Below, piece after piece: positions 8,251 to 16,723 of a stretch of DNA of 56,046 bases. Position 1 is the stretch's first letter; each line of letters opens with the position of its first letter. The notes beneath the pieces are model-generated. The model worked only from the letters and a program-made list of their open reading frames with translations, did not search any database and was not told where the DNA came from. Position numbers and translations under genes: made by a program. Source of the DNA: Candidatus Enterococcus stercoripullorum (GTDB lineage: Bacteria; Bacillota; Bacilli; Lactobacillales; Enterococcaceae); contig DWVH01000068.1 of the NCBI GenBank assembly GCA_019120335.1, positions 1 to 56,046 on the forward strand. Direction: 5' to 3'.

Positions 8251-9202
8251 ACTTGAAGTACAAGAAAAAGAAGTGATGGATTTTTCTGAATCATCCATTA
8301 CTAGAGAAGATATTGATTATACAGCAGTCAATGAAGTAATGAATATTCAGACAGTTTATGATGAAACCAAGCAAAAAGATCATCAAAAAATTCTTTCGTT
8401 AATTCAAGCAGCTGAAGATGAACTCGCCGATTTGAAATTACGTCGGATGATTATGGAAGCTAATTTTGAAAAATTATTGTCACTTTTTCATCATCATGTA
8501 CTAAATGAACATAAAATCTCCGCTCTAGCAAAGCAAATTTTAATTGAATATATTAGCTACGAACTTCTCAGACCGTTATCTGCAATTGATTTACAAAAAG
8601 GTGATAGCTTTAATCGTTGGTATACCAAACATTTCCAAGTCATCCATCGCTTAGATCAGCAAAATAGACTCGTTTTTGAATTTCAATTAAACGTCTTAAA
8701 TCCAAGCATGAACGCTACGTTTATTCCATTGCTAGCTTTTGATTTACTTTCAAAAGAAGTGGAAATATTTGATCATCATATGGCTTCTTTTATCCGTTTA
8801 TGGTATGAAGATCATATTTTATCTAGAAATCAACTTGCATTGTTTAATCATGATTTAAATCAGCTTTTACTCTATGCCAAAAAATTAGGCTTCACAGTTG
8901 AGCAAAGTTTATTAGATAATGCCTATGAATTGATTGTAAACTTTACTAGTCAAAGAAAAGTTTCAGAATTAATCATTGATTGCATCTTTATTAAATTGAT
9001 GTCAGTCAAAGAATATGATTTTGAATTAGTTGAGCAGCAAGCCTTCGAAATCCTGCTTGATCATCAGCAAAAAGTAAAATTTTATCTTGATGAAAATCAG
9101 TTTGCTCAAATTACCATCGATTCTGCTCAACAGCGACGATCGATTCTTGATTTCTTAACTAGTTATCCATTCTTAGTGCCACTGTTAATTGGTAGCGAGT
9201 GA
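8234..9202 (+). CDS. unknown all-helical protein (gene 2 of pair)
   Basis: A 322-residue soluble protein, apparently all helical and rich in leucine and aromatic residues, overlapping the previous gene by 17 bases. The ATG at 8234 has AGGAGG ten bases before it, inside the upstream gene, so translational coupling is likely. No catalytic motif, signal peptide or membrane span was seen; the C-terminus is hydrophobic (FLTSYPFLVPLLIG). There is no family that I can name. It ends about 70 bases before the PerR box of ahpC and no terminator is visible between, so some read-through into ahpCF is possible. Confidence 0.75.
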   Translation: MTKDSKLEVQEKEVMDFSESSITREDIDYTAVNEVMNIQTVYDETKQKDHQKILSLIQAAEDELADLKLRRMIMEANFEKLLSLFHHHVLNEHKISALAKQILIEYISYELLRPLSAIDLQKGDSFNRWYTKHFQVIHRLDQQNRLVFEFQLNVLNPSMNATFIPLLAFDLLSKEVEIFDHHMASFIRLWYEDHILSRNQLALFNHDLNQLLLYAKKLGFTVEQSLLDNAYELIVNFTSQRKVSELIIDCIFIKLMSVKEYDFELVEQQAFEILLDHQQKVKFYLDENQFAQITIDSAQQRRSILDFLTSYPFLVPLLIGSE

Positions 9203-9274
9203 GAATAGTTGAATCTAATTGAAAATGAAATCTCTAACCAATATAAGATTTTACAATATGAACTAATTTTAAAA

Positions 9275-9289
9275 TTATAATAATTATAA
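9275..9289 (+). promoter_or_regulatory. PerR box of ahpCF
   Basis: TTATAATAATTATAA is a perfect match to the PerR consensus TTATAATNATTATAA. It lies eight bases before the -35 of the ahpC promoter. The perR gene is at 16288-16722 in the same window. Confidence 0.88.
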
Positions 9290-9297
9290 CTAAAAGG

Positions 9298-9326
9298 TTG
9301 ACCGATAACATATTTTTAGTTATATT
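9298..9326 (+). promoter_or_regulatory. promoter of ahpCF
   Basis: TTGACC (9298-9303), 17-base spacer, TATATT (9321-9326). A short dyad TTGAGA-GTTG-TCTCAA (9331-9346) sits at the expected start of the transcript. Confidence 0.7.
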
Positions 9327-9372
9327 TATATTGAGAGTTGTCTCAAATATTTAAATTATTGGAGGAATAGCC

Positions 9373-9933
9373 ATGTCATTAATTGGTAAAGAAGTAATTG
9401 AATTCAAAGCAAATGCATTTCATAACGGAGAATTCATCGAAGTTACAAATGAAGATTTTAAAGGTCATTGGAGTATTGTTTGCTTCTATCCTGCAGACTT
9501 CACATTTGTTTGTCCAACAGAATTAGAAGACTTACAAGAACAATACGCTACACTAAAGAGCTTAGGAGTAGAAGTTTACTCTGTTTCAACAGATACACAC
9601 TTTACCCACAAAGCTTGGCATGATCATTCAGAAGCTATTTCAAAATTAGAATACATTATGATTGGTGATCCATCTCATCAAATTTCATTAGGTTTTGATG
9701 TATTAGATGATCAAGGTTTAGCACAACGCGGAACATTTATTATTGATCCAGATGGTATTGTTCAAGCACTTGAAATCAATGCTGATGGTATCGGACGTAA
9801 TGCTGCGATTCTTGTTGATAAAATTCGTGCAGCCCAATATGTTCGTACACATCCAGGTGAAGTATGCCCAGCCAAATGGAAAGAAGGAGCAGAAACACTT
9901 AAACCAAGTCTAGATTTAGTTGGTAAGATTTAA
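9373..9933 (+). CDS. ahpC: alkyl hydroperoxide reductase subunit C (peroxiredoxin)
   Basis: Typical two-cysteine peroxiredoxin of 186 residues that reduces hydrogen peroxide and organic peroxides in the cytoplasm. The peroxidatic cysteine is in DFTFVCPTE (about Cys47) and the resolving cysteine in GEVCPAKW (about Cys165). The GTFIIDPDG segment is also typical. Strong RBS GGAGGAA. It is followed after 17 bases by ahpF, its reductase, and the pair is under a perfect PerR box, so peroxide induction is expected. Confidence 0.97.
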   Translation: MSLIGKEVIEFKANAFHNGEFIEVTNEDFKGHWSIVCFYPADFTFVCPTELEDLQEQYATLKSLGVEVYSVSTDTHFTHKAWHDHSEAISKLEYIMIGDPSHQISLGFDVLDDQGLAQRGTFIIDPDGIVQALEINADGIGRNAAILVDKIRAAQYVRTHPGEVCPAKWKEGAETLKPSLDLVGKI

Positions 9934-9950
9934 GAAAAGGGGATTGTCAA

Positions 9951-11483
9951 ATGGCTTTAGATACTGAAATTAAAGCGCAATTAGCCCAATATCTTGAATT
10001 ACTTGAAAATGATGTTGTTTTTGCTGCTCACTTAGATGAAAGTGAAAACAGTCAAAAGGTTCGCGAGTTTCTAGATGAAATCCAAGCAATGTCACCAAAA
10101 CTTTCATTAGTAGATAAATCATTAACTCGTACACCATCTTTTATGATTAATCAAAAAGGGCAAGCAGATAGTGGTATTGAGTTTGCGGGATTACCACTTG
10201 GTCACGAATTTACTTCATTTATTTTAGCGTTATTACAAGTAGGTGGACGTAAACCAAAAGTTGAAGAAGATGTAATTCGTCGTATTGAAAAAATCAATCG
10301 ACCTTTACACTTTGAAACTTATGTTAGCTTAACTTGTCATAATTGCCCTGACGTTGTTCAGTCTTTAAACATTATGTCAGTCTTAAATCCAAATATCAGT
10401 CATACTATGATTGAGGGCGGTATGTTTAAAGATGAAGTAGATGCTAAAAAGATTATGGCTGTGCCAACTGTCTTTTTAGATGGTGAAGAATTTGCGAGCG
10501 GACGCATGAGTATCGAACAACTTGTAGATTTAGCTGCTGGTCCAAGTTCTGCTGAAGAATTCGAAGATAAAGGATTATTTGATGTTCTTGTTGTCGGCGG
10601 TGGTCCTTCTGGTAGTTCAGCGGCAATCTATGCTGCTCGTAAAGGCATTCGTACAGGTATGGTTGTAGAAAACTTTGGTGGACAGGTAATGGAAACAGTC
10701 GGTATTGAAAATATGATTGGTACACCATATACTGAAGGTCCAAAATTGATGGCCCAAGTCGAACAACATGTAAAAGAATATCCAGTTGAAATCATGAAAG
10801 GTCAACGTGCAAAAGATATTCGTAAAACAGATGTCGTGGAAGTTGAACTTGAAAATGGTGCTGTATTAAAAGCTAAATCTGTTGTATTAGCTTTAGGTGC
10901 TAAATGGCGTAATATGAATGTACCAGGAGAACAAGAATTCCGCAACAAAGGCGTTACTTATTGCCCACACTGTGACGGTCCATTATTCACTGGTAAGAAA
11001 GTAGCAGTTATTGGTGGGGGAAATTCAGGTATTGAAGCTGCCATTGACTTAGCAGGTTTAGCCGAACATGTATATGTTTTAGAATTTTTACCGGAATTAA
11101 AAGCCGATCAAGTTTTACAAGATAGAGTAGCAAAATTAGATAATATTACCGTATTGAAAAATGTTGCTACGAAAGATATTGTGGGATCTGATGAAGTAAC
11201 TGGGCTTAACTATGTTGATCGTACCACGAATGAAGAACATTATATTGATTTATCTGGTGTATTTGTACAAATCGGTCTTGTACCAAATACTGCATGGTTA
11301 AAAGATAGAGTGGAACTTACAAATCGTGGTGAAATCATTGTTGATAAACATGGTCAAACAAGTATGCCTGGTGTATTTGCTGCAGGGGATTGCACAGATT
11401 CAGCCTACAAGCAAATTATTATTTCCATGGGTTCTGGTGCAACAGCGGCCCTTGGTGCGTTCGATTACTTAATTCGTCAATAA
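9951..11483 (+). CDS. ahpF: alkyl hydroperoxide reductase subunit F
   Basis: Flavoprotein disulfide reductase (510 residues) passing electrons from NADH to AhpC. N-terminal tandem thioredoxin-fold domain with CHNC (residues about 128-131), followed by a thioredoxin-reductase-like part with an FAD site (VVGGGPSGSSAA), the redox pair CPHC around residue 338, an NAD(P)H site (VIGGGNSGIEAA) and the C-terminal FAD motif (GVFAAGDCTD). Full length for the family. Last gene of the operon before a strong terminator. Confidence 0.97.
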   Translation: MALDTEIKAQLAQYLELLENDVVFAAHLDESENSQKVREFLDEIQAMSPKLSLVDKSLTRTPSFMINQKGQADSGIEFAGLPLGHEFTSFILALLQVGGRKPKVEEDVIRRIEKINRPLHFETYVSLTCHNCPDVVQSLNIMSVLNPNISHTMIEGGMFKDEVDAKKIMAVPTVFLDGEEFASGRMSIEQLVDLAAGPSSAEEFEDKGLFDVLVVGGGPSGSSAAIYAARKGIRTGMVVENFGGQVMETVGIENMIGTPYTEGPKLMAQVEQHVKEYPVEIMKGQRAKDIRKTDVVEVELENGAVLKAKSVVLALGAKWRNMNVPGEQEFRNKGVTYCPHCDGPLFTGKKVAVIGGGNSGIEAAIDLAGLAEHVYVLEFLPELKADQVLQDRVAKLDNITVLKNVATKDIVGSDEVTGLNYVDRTTNEEHYIDLSGVFVQIGLVPNTAWLKDRVELTNRGEIIVDKHGQTSMPGVFAAGDCTDSAYKQIIISMGSGATAALGAFDYLIRQ

Positions 11484-11492
11484 AGAAGTTCA

Positions 11493-11537
11493 AGCGTCTA
11501 GAGAATGGTGCAATCCATTTTCTAGACGCTTTTTTTA
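11493..11537 (+). terminator. intrinsic terminator after ahpF
   Basis: Stem AGCGTCTAGAGAATGG with CCATTTTCTAGACGCT and a run of seven T. Confidence 0.9.
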
Positions 11538-11572
11538 TAAAAAAAAAAGTCGCAACATATATTGCGACAGAT

Positions 11573-11818
11573 TTAATATCTATGATGAGCAGTGGGATAT
11601 TCTTGATCATAAATATAGAAATAATTGGATTGATTTTTTGTCTTTTGTTGTTTCATTTTACGTTTTAACATACGATTACGACGATCATCCCAAGCCATAA
11701 TCCATAATATGACTATAGGTGCTAAATAGATTGGGATTTGATGATTACCGTAATCACCAATGAATAGACCGAGAAAGAATATAGTGAGTAATAAGCCCAT
11801 TTGTCGAATAAATTTCAT
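11573..11818 (-). CDS. small SOS-controlled membrane protein, 81 residues
   Basis: A short protein with two hydrophobic segments (residues about 7-21 and 28-43) and a basic tail (RRNRMLKRKMKQQK) followed by a Tyr/His-rich end. The start has a GAGGGG site six bases upstream. The promoter in front has one SOS box between -35 and -10 and another just after the start point, so it should be repressed by LexA, whose gene lies directly upstream on the same strand. Position and control recall the SOS division inhibitors YneA and SosA, which are also small membrane proteins near lexA, but I see no LysM domain or sequence similarity to them. Function is thus inferred only. Confidence 0.75.
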   Translation of the reverse strand: MKFIRQMGLLLTIFFLGLFIGDYGNHQIPIYLAPIVILWIMAWDDRRNRMLKRKMKQQKTKNQSNYFYIYDQEYPTAHHRY

Positions 11819-11833
11819 AAATACCCCTCTTTT

Positions 11834-11847
11834 CGAACGTTTGTTTG
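11834..11847 (-). promoter_or_regulatory. LexA (SOS) box 1 of the small membrane protein gene
   Basis: CGAACGTTTGTTTG, one mismatch to CGAACNNNNGTTCG, placed between the start point and the ribosome binding site. Confidence 0.75.
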
Positions 11848-11856
11848 TATATCATT

Positions 11857-11885
11857 ATTATACGAATGTTTGTTCGAAAAGTAAA
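11857..11885 (-). promoter_or_regulatory. promoter of the SOS small membrane protein gene
   Basis: Reverse strand TTTACT (11885-11880), 17-base spacer, TATAAT (11862-11857). The spacer contains SOS box 2. Confidence 0.7.
11863..11876 (-). promoter_or_regulatory. LexA (SOS) box 2 of the small membrane protein gene
   Basis: CGAATGTTTGTTCG, one mismatch to CGAACNNNNGTTCG, lying fully within the promoter spacer. Confidence 0.78.
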
Positions 11886-11894
11886 GAAAAAAAT

Positions 11895-11930
11895 AAAAAA
11901 TCTTCTAAAATAGGAAATAGAAGATTTTTT
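11895..11930 (-). terminator. intrinsic terminator after lexA
   Basis: AT-rich stem AAAAAATCTTCTA with TAGAAGATTTTTT around an 10-base loop, directly after the lexA stop and before the SOS promoter of the next gene. T-rich on both strands. Confidence 0.65.
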
Positions 11931-11937
11931 ATAGCAA

Positions 11938-12555
11938 TCAATAATTACGATATAAGCCAACTACAACGCCTAGAATCGTTACTTCATCTAATATTATTGG
12001 TTCTAACAAATCATTTTCAGGTTGTAAACGAAAATGGTTTGTTTCTTTATAAAACCTCTTACAAGTGGCTTCATCATCTGTCGTCATTGCAATCACGATT
12101 TCACCATTACGTGCTGATGATTGTTTGCGAACAATGACTTGGTCACCATCTAATATGCCTGCATTAATCATACTTTCTCCACGAATTGTAAGCATAAATA
12201 AAGGTTCACTTTCATCCATTAATTCCGGTGGGACAGGAAAGTAATCCTCGGTCTGTTCAACCGCTAAGATCGGATTCCCGGCTGTAACTACACCAACAAT
12301 CGGAATTTGTTGTTTGACAATACCTATTTTTTCCAAACCAAGCGCCGTTAGTTCTAAAGCACGTGGTTTAGTCGGGTCACGATGAACTAAACCCTTTTTT
12401 TCAAGTCTTTCTAAGTGTCCATGTACAGTTGATGATGAAGCTAAGTTTACAGCTTGGGCAATTTCTCTGACAGTCGGCGGATAATTCTTTTCTTGTAAGA
12501 AATCATGGATATATTTTAAAATATTCAATTGACGTTCTTCATTATATCTAGGCAT
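11938..12555 (-). CDS. lexA: LexA repressor
   Basis: SOS repressor and self-cleaving protease, 205 residues from the preferred ATG at 12555. N-terminal winged helix (residues 1-65, with [12 protein letters not shown] and [13 protein letters not shown]), cleavage site Ala92-Gly93 in VVTAGNPI, catalytic Ser128 in RGESM and Lys166 in TCKRFYK. In-frame GTG and ATG codons at 12564 and 12561 lie in or next to the AAAAGG binding site and are unlikely starts. The promoter has its own SOS box overlapping -35. It neighbours a divergent DUF896 gene as in Bacillus (yneA-yneB-ynzC region) but lacks yneA there. Confidence 0.97.
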   Translation of the reverse strand: MPRYNEERQLNILKYIHDFLQEKNYPPTVREIAQAVNLASSSTVHGHLERLEKKGLVHRDPTKPRALELTALGLEKIGIVKQQIPIVGVVTAGNPILAVEQTEDYFPVPPELMDESEPLFMLTIRGESMINAGILDGDQVIVRKQSSARNGEIVIAMTTDDEATCKRFYKETNHFRLQPENDLLEPIILDEVTILGVVVGLYRNY

Positions 12556-12582
12556 TTTCATCACCTTTTCTTCTTTTTTTCA

Positions 12583-12611
12583 ATTATAACATACTATAAC
12601 TGTTAAATCAA
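12583..12611 (-). promoter_or_regulatory. promoter of lexA
   Basis: Reverse strand TTGATT (12611-12606), 17-base spacer and TATAAT (12588-12583) with an extended TG. The -35 overlaps the end of the SOS box. Confidence 0.75.
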
Positions 12612-12622
12612 ACAAGCGTTCG
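12609..12622 (-). promoter_or_regulatory. LexA (SOS) box of lexA
   Basis: CGAACGCTTGTTTG on the reverse strand, one mismatch to CGAACNNNNGTTCG, over the lexA -35 element; gives autoregulation. It is also 14 bases from the -35 of the divergent DUF896 gene. Confidence 0.8.
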
Positions 12623-12636
12623 TAATTTAATTTAGA

Positions 12637-12664
12637 TTGTTGCTTTTTGAGGAACATTTATATT
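12637..12664 (+). promoter_or_regulatory. promoter of the DUF896 gene
   Basis: TTGTTG, 16-base spacer, TATATT. Its presence shows that the in-frame ATG-like start at 12637 cannot be the real start of the gene. Confidence 0.45.
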
Positions 12665-12699
12665 ATTATATAGATACCACAAATATTCGGAGGAAGAAA

Positions 12700-12939
12700 A
12701 TGTTATCAGAAGAAAAAATCAAACGAATTAATGAATTAGCAAAGAAGAAAAAGGAAGAAGGTCTCACTGAGTCAGAACAAAAAGAGCAACATTTATTGCG
12801 TCAAGAATACTTAGAAGCCTTCCGTGGGGGGATGCGTCACCATATTGAAGGTATGAAAGTTGTTGATTTGCAAGGAAATGATGTAACCCCTGAAAAACTA
12901 AAAAAAATCCAGAAGGAAAAAGGGTTGCATAATCGATAA
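12700..12939 (+). CDS. DUF896 (YnzC-like) protein
   Basis: A 79-residue protein of the DUF896 family: an N-terminal helical hairpin ([20 protein letters not shown]) and the conserved segment [23 protein letters not shown], then a C-terminal [10 protein letters not shown]. Start ATG at 12700 follows CGGAGGAAG. In Bacillus the homologue YnzC sits in the SOS operon yneA-yneB-ynzC divergent from lexA; here the same neighbour is kept although yneA and yneB are absent. Function unknown; small cytoplasmic protein. Confidence 0.88.
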   Translation: MLSEEKIKRINELAKKKKEEGLTESEQKEQHLLRQEYLEAFRGGMRHHIEGMKVVDLQGNDVTPEKLKKIQKEKGLHNR

Positions 12940-12970
12940 TTGACTATAAAAAAATGGTTTCATCAAGCTA

Positions 12971-12999
12971 TTGCTATTTTTAGTAAATTTCGCTATAAT
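12971..12999 (+). promoter_or_regulatory. promoter of the transketolase gene
   Basis: TTGCTA, 17-base spacer, TATAAT. Confidence 0.75.
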
Positions 13000-13012
13000 G
13001 TAAGCGTAATTA
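12999..13012 (+). promoter_or_regulatory. cre-like site at the transketolase start point
   Basis: TGTAAGCGTAATTA has two mismatches to TGWAANCGNTNWCA and lies at the start point. Weak evidence for CcpA control. Confidence 0.3.
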
Positions 13013-13051
13013 AAGTAAAAAAAACTAAAAATGCTGGGAGGCAATATTACT

Positions 13052-15046
13052 ATGTTTGATACAATCGATCAATTAGGCGTCAATACTTTACGTACACTAA
13101 GTATGGATGCTATCCAAAAAGCAAATTCTGGGCACCCTGGTTTACCTATGGGTGCTGCTCCAATGGCTTATGCACTATGGACGAAGCACCTAAAAGTGAA
13201 TCCAACAACTTCTAGAAATTGGGTAGACCGTGATCGTTTCATTCTTTCTGCTGGTCATGGCTCAGCCTTATTATATAGTTTACTACACTGTGCAGGCTAT
13301 CAAGTTTCAATTGATGATTTGAAAAACTTCCGTCAATGGCAAAGTAAAACTCCTGGACATCCTGAAGTAAATCATACAGATGGCGTAGAAGCAACTACTG
13401 GTCCATTAGGTCAGGGAATTGCAATGGCTGTGGGTATGGCAATGGCAGAAGCACATCTAGCAGCTAAATTTAATCGTGACCAATTCAATGTGATGGATCA
13501 TTACACTTATGCTATCTGTGGTGATGGTGACTTAATGGAAGGTGTCTCACAAGAAGCAAGTTCATTAGCAGGACACTTGAAATTAGGTAAATTAATCGTT
13601 TTATATGATTCAAATGATATTTCTTTAGACGGTCCAACAAGCAAAGCCTTCACAGAAAATGTTGGTCAAAGATTTGAAGCTTATGGTTGGCAACATATTT
13701 TAGTTAAAGACGGCAATGATTTAGAAGCAATTTCTAAAGCGATTGAAGAAGCTAAAGCCCACACTGAACAACCAACACTTATCGAAGTTAAAACAATCAT
13801 TGGCTTTGGCGCACCTAAACAAGGTACATCTGCAGTTCATGGTGCACCACTTGGAGCACAAGGAGTTAAAGCTGCTAAAGAAAGCTATGGTTGGGAATAT
13901 CCTGAATTTACAGTTCCGGATGAAGTAAAGACACGTTTCCAACAAGAAATTATCGAAAAAGGGAAAAAAGCAGAAGAAGCTTGGAATCAATTATTTGCTG
14001 AATATGAAAAAGCTTACCCAGCATTAGCAGAAGAATTCAAACAAGCCTTCAGCGGTGAACTTCCTGTGAAATGGGATCTTGATTTACCAAAATATGAGGT
14101 TGGTTCTGCACAAGCAAGTCGTGTCTCAAGTAAAGAAACGATTCAAGCTATCTCTAAAGCTGTTCCTTCATTCTGGGGTGGTTCAGCCGACTTAAGTGCT
14201 TCAAATAATACGATGGTTGCTGCTGAAAAAGATTTCGAACCTGGTAGTTATGAAGGCCGTAATATTTGGTTTGGTGTTCGTGAGTTTGCAATGGCAGCGG
14301 CTATGAATGGTATTCAACTTCATGGTGGTACAAAAGTTTACGGTGGAACTTTCTTCGTATTCGTCGACTATTTAAGACCAGCCATTCGTTTAGCTGCTCT
14401 ACAAAAACTTCCAGTAACTTATGTATTAACGCATGACTCTGTAGCTGTTGGGGAAGATGGGCCAACACATGAACCAATCGAACAATTATCAAGCTTACGT
14501 AGCATGCCTAATTTAAATGTGATTCGTCCTGCAGATGGTAACGAAACACGTGCAGCGTGGAAAGTGGCAATGGAATCTACTGAAACACCTACTGTATTAG
14601 TATTAAGCCGTCAAAATTTACCAGTAATTGAAGGAACGAAAGAACATGCAGACGAAATGCTTGCTAAAGGTGCTTATGTTGTTTCTCCAGCTAAAAACGA
14701 AACGCCAGAAGGTATCTTAATTGCAACTGGATCAGAAGTTAATCTCGCTATTCAAGCACAAGCGAAATTAGCTGAAGAAGGCATTGATGTATCTGTTGTT
14801 TCTATGCCAAGTATGGAACTATTTGAAAAACAAAGTGATGAATATAAAAATGCTGTTTTACCAAGAGGAGTTAAAAAACGTGTTGCTATCGAAGCAGGCT
14901 CTTCATTTGGATGGAGAAAATATGTGAAATGTAAAGGTAAGATTATTTCTATTGACGAATTTGGTGCCTCTGCTCCAGGTAATTTAGTACTTGATTCATT
15001 TGGCTTTAATGTAGAAAACGTAGTGAATACCTTCAAATCTTTCTAA
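13052..15046 (+). CDS. tkt: transketolase
   Basis: Thiamine-diphosphate enzyme of the non-oxidative pentose phosphate pathway, 664 residues from the ATG at 13052 (GGGAGG ten bases upstream; the in-frame ATG at 13031 is before that site). Seen: [18 protein letters not shown]-type N-terminal signature, the ThDP motif [13 protein letters not shown] with ND further on, the pyrimidine-domain segment [13 protein letters not shown] with the catalytic glutamate region, and [11 protein letters not shown]. Full length. Single-gene unit between a promoter and a terminator. Confidence 0.96.
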   Translation: MFDTIDQLGVNTLRTLSMDAIQKANSGHPGLPMGAAPMAYALWTKHLKVNPTTSRNWVDRDRFILSAGHGSALLYSLLHCAGYQVSIDDLKNFRQWQSKTPGHPEVNHTDGVEATTGPLGQGIAMAVGMAMAEAHLAAKFNRDQFNVMDHYTYAICGDGDLMEGVSQEASSLAGHLKLGKLIVLYDSNDISLDGPTSKAFTENVGQRFEAYGWQHILVKDGNDLEAISKAIEEAKAHTEQPTLIEVKTIIGFGAPKQGTSAVHGAPLGAQGVKAAKESYGWEYPEFTVPDEVKTRFQQEIIEKGKKAEEAWNQLFAEYEKAYPALAEEFKQAFSGELPVKWDLDLPKYEVGSAQASRVSSKETIQAISKAVPSFWGGSADLSASNNTMVAAEKDFEPGSYEGRNIWFGVREFAMAAAMNGIQLHGGTKVYGGTFFVFVDYLRPAIRLAALQKLPVTYVLTHDSVAVGEDGPTHEPIEQLSSLRSMPNLNVIRPADGNETRAAWKVAMESTETPTVLVLSRQNLPVIEGTKEHADEMLAKGAYVVSPAKNETPEGILIATGSEVNLAIQAQAKLAEEGIDVSVVSMPSMELFEKQSDEYKNAVLPRGVKKRVAIEAGSSFGWRKYVKCKGKIISIDEFGASAPGNLVLDSFGFNVENVVNTFKSF

Positions 15047-15072
15047 TAAGACTGATTTAAAATATTTATGAG

Positions 15073-15117
15073 AAACAAGGATAGTTTCGCTAATGATGCT
15101 ATCCTTGTTTATTTTTC
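15073..15117 (+). terminator. intrinsic terminator after tkt
   Basis: AAACAAGGATAG pairing with CTATCCTTGTTT, 14-base loop, then ATTTTT. Confidence 0.85.
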
Positions 15118-15149
15118 ATGCTTTTTGCCGATAGAATTTACTTATCACA

Positions 15150-15167
15150 ACAAATTGAATGATTTGT
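15150..15167. promoter_or_regulatory. dyad over the cysK -35 element
   Basis: ACAAAT-TGAATG-ATTTGT, a perfect inverted repeat with 6-base arms overlapping the -35 hexamer at 15164. It could be an operator for a sulfur/cysteine regulator; the regulator is not identified. Confidence 0.3.
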
Positions 15168-15192
15168 GTTTTTCAATTTCATTCGCTAAAAT
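15164..15192 (+). promoter_or_regulatory. promoter of cysK
   Basis: TTGTGT, 17-base spacer, TAAAAT, 32 bases before the start codon. Confidence 0.55.
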
Positions 15193-15223
15193 AGAACCAA
15201 CAAAAGCATAGAAGGTGAATGTA

Positions 15224-16153
15224 ATGAGTAAAATTTATAATTCTATTACCGATTTAATTGGGAATACGCCGATTGTCAAACTAAATCATTTTGCTCCTGA
15301 AAATGGTGCTGATATTTATGTTAAGGTTGAATCATTTAACCCCGGAAGTAGTGTGAAAGATCGTATTGCATTAGCGATGATTGAAGCCGCTGAAAAAAAT
15401 GGTCAATTAAAACCAGGTGATACGATTATTGAACCAACTTCTGGTAATACTGGGATTGGTTTATCTATGGTAGGAGCGGCAAAAGGGTACAGTGTTATTA
15501 TCGTAATGCCTGATACCATGAGTATTGAACGTCGTAAATTAATGCAAGCTTACGGCGCTAAATTAATCTTAACTCCTGGTAGTGCGGGAATTAAAGGATC
15601 TATTGATAAAGCAACCGAACTAGCAAAAGAAAATGGCTACTTCTTACCTTTACAATTTGAAAATCCTGCTAACCCTCAAATTCATGAAGAAACAACTGGA
15701 AAAGAAATTGTTGAAGCGTTTGGTCAAGATGCGCCTGATGCATTTGTTGCTGGTGTAGGAACTGGTGGTACGATTTCTGGTGTTGGACACGCCTTGAAAA
15801 AAGCCTATCCAGAAATTAAAGTCGTTGCCGTAGAACCTGCAGAATCAGCTGTATTAAGCGGACAAAATGCCGGTCCACATAAAATTCAAGGTATAGGTAC
15901 AGGATTTGTTCCTAAAACATTAGATACCGATGTTTATGATGAAGTAATTGCTGTTAAGAGCGATGATGCTTTAGCTACAGGACGTACTTTTGGCCAAAAA
16001 GAAGGCATTTTAGTTGGTATTTCATCTGGAGCAGCCCTAAAAGCAGCTTATGATTTAGCGCTAAAATTAGGCAAAGGTAAAAAAGTTGTTGCTTTATTAC
16101 CTGATAATGGCGAACGTTACTTATCAACTGCTTTATATCAATTTGAAGATTAA
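15224..16153 (+). CDS. cysK: cysteine synthase (O-acetylserine sulfhydrylase A)
   Basis: PLP enzyme making L-cysteine from O-acetylserine and sulfide, 309 residues. PLP lysine in SSVKDRIA (Lys45), substrate loop TSGNTGIG, phosphate-binding GTGGTISG, and the C-terminal SSGAAL. Full length. The ATG at 15224 follows AGAAGG by eight bases; the in-frame GTG at 15215 lies in that site. No cysE lies next to it, so acetylserine must be supplied from elsewhere. Monocistronic, with its own promoter and terminator. Confidence 0.95.
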   Translation: MSKIYNSITDLIGNTPIVKLNHFAPENGADIYVKVESFNPGSSVKDRIALAMIEAAEKNGQLKPGDTIIEPTSGNTGIGLSMVGAAKGYSVIIVMPDTMSIERRKLMQAYGAKLILTPGSAGIKGSIDKATELAKENGYFLPLQFENPANPQIHEETTGKEIVEAFGQDAPDAFVAGVGTGGTISGVGHALKKAYPEIKVVAVEPAESAVLSGQNAGPHKIQGIGTGFVPKTLDTDVYDEVIAVKSDDALATGRTFGQKEGILVGISSGAALKAAYDLALKLGKGKKVVALLPDNGERYLSTALYQFED

Positions 16154-16164
16154 TACTCAAATTT

Positions 16165-16198
16165 AATCCAGCTACAGGATGTTGGCTGGATTTTTGTT
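16165..16198 (+). terminator. intrinsic terminator after cysK
   Basis: ATCCAGC with GCTGGAT around a 12-base loop, followed by TTTTGTTCTTTT. Confidence 0.8.
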
Positions 16199-16208
16199 CT
16201 TTTACAAT

Positions 16209-16223
16209 TTAGAATTATTAAAA
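16209..16223 (+). promoter_or_regulatory. PerR-like box upstream of perR
   Basis: TTAGAATTATTAAAA matches the PerR consensus TTATAATNATTATAA at 12 of 14 defined positions. It would give autoregulation. AT-rich background lowers the confidence. Confidence 0.45.
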
Positions 16224-16287
16224 ATCACTAGCATTCTTCACAAATTAATAGTAGAATAGAATTAGTTTCAGAAATGGAGGGATTCGT

Positions 16288-16722
16288 TTGAGCACAACTT
16301 TAGAACACGCAATCTCTAAATTAGAATCAGAAAATGTTCGATTAACCTCACAACGTATGGCTATTTTAGAATATTTAGAGAATCATCATATACATCCCAC
16401 AGCTGAAGAAATTTACCACGGAATCAAAGAAAGCTTCCCTGGTATCAGCGTGGCAACTGTATACAACAATTTAAGATTATTTACAGATTTAGGCTTCTTA
16501 AAAGAAATGAGCTATGGTGATTCATCTAGTCGTTTTGATTTTACAATTAAGCCACATTACCATGTTATTTGTGAAAAATGTGGGAAAATTACCGACTTTT
16601 TTTATCCTGGTTTAGACGACGTGGAGATGGCTGCAGGAAAAATAACCAATCATTTAATCCATAGTCATCGTTTAGAAGTTTATGGTATTTGTGAAGAATG
16701 TCAAAAAAAGGGAGAGAAATAA
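16288..16722 (+). CDS. perR: peroxide-sensing repressor PerR (Fur family)
   Basis: Fur-family metalloregulator of 144 residues, starting with TTG after GGAGGG. N-terminal winged helix including SVATVYNNLR, and a C-terminal dimer domain. The five metal ligands typical of PerR are present: His36 (HP), Asp84 (SRFD), His90 and His92 (HYH) and Asp103 (TDF); the aspartate near position 104 separates PerR from Fur and Zur. Structural zinc cysteines are in CEKCGK and CEEC. It should repress ahpCF through the perfect box at 9275. The ridA gene begins one base after its stop. Confidence 0.92.
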   Translation: MSTTLEHAISKLESENVRLTSQRMAILEYLENHHIHPTAEEIYHGIKESFPGISVATVYNNLRLFTDLGFLKEMSYGDSSSRFDFTIKPHYHVICEKCGKITDFFYPGLDDVEMAAGKITNHLIHSHRLEVYGICEECQKKGEK

Positions 16723-16723
16723 A

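Noticed and set aside
9321-9335. Second PerR box over the ahpC -10 region
   Set aside because: Only about 10 of 14 positions match, which is expected by chance in such AT-rich sequence.
10453-10805. Reverse open frames inside ahpF
   Set aside because: Shadows of a certain gene without ribosome binding sites.
11390-11668. Open frame on the plus strand after ahpF
   Set aside because: It overlaps the end of ahpF, the ahpF terminator and the small SOS gene and has no ribosome binding site.
11760-12137. Open frame of 125 codons on the plus strand opposite lexA
   Set aside because: It runs through two SOS boxes, a promoter and a terminator and lies opposite a certain gene.
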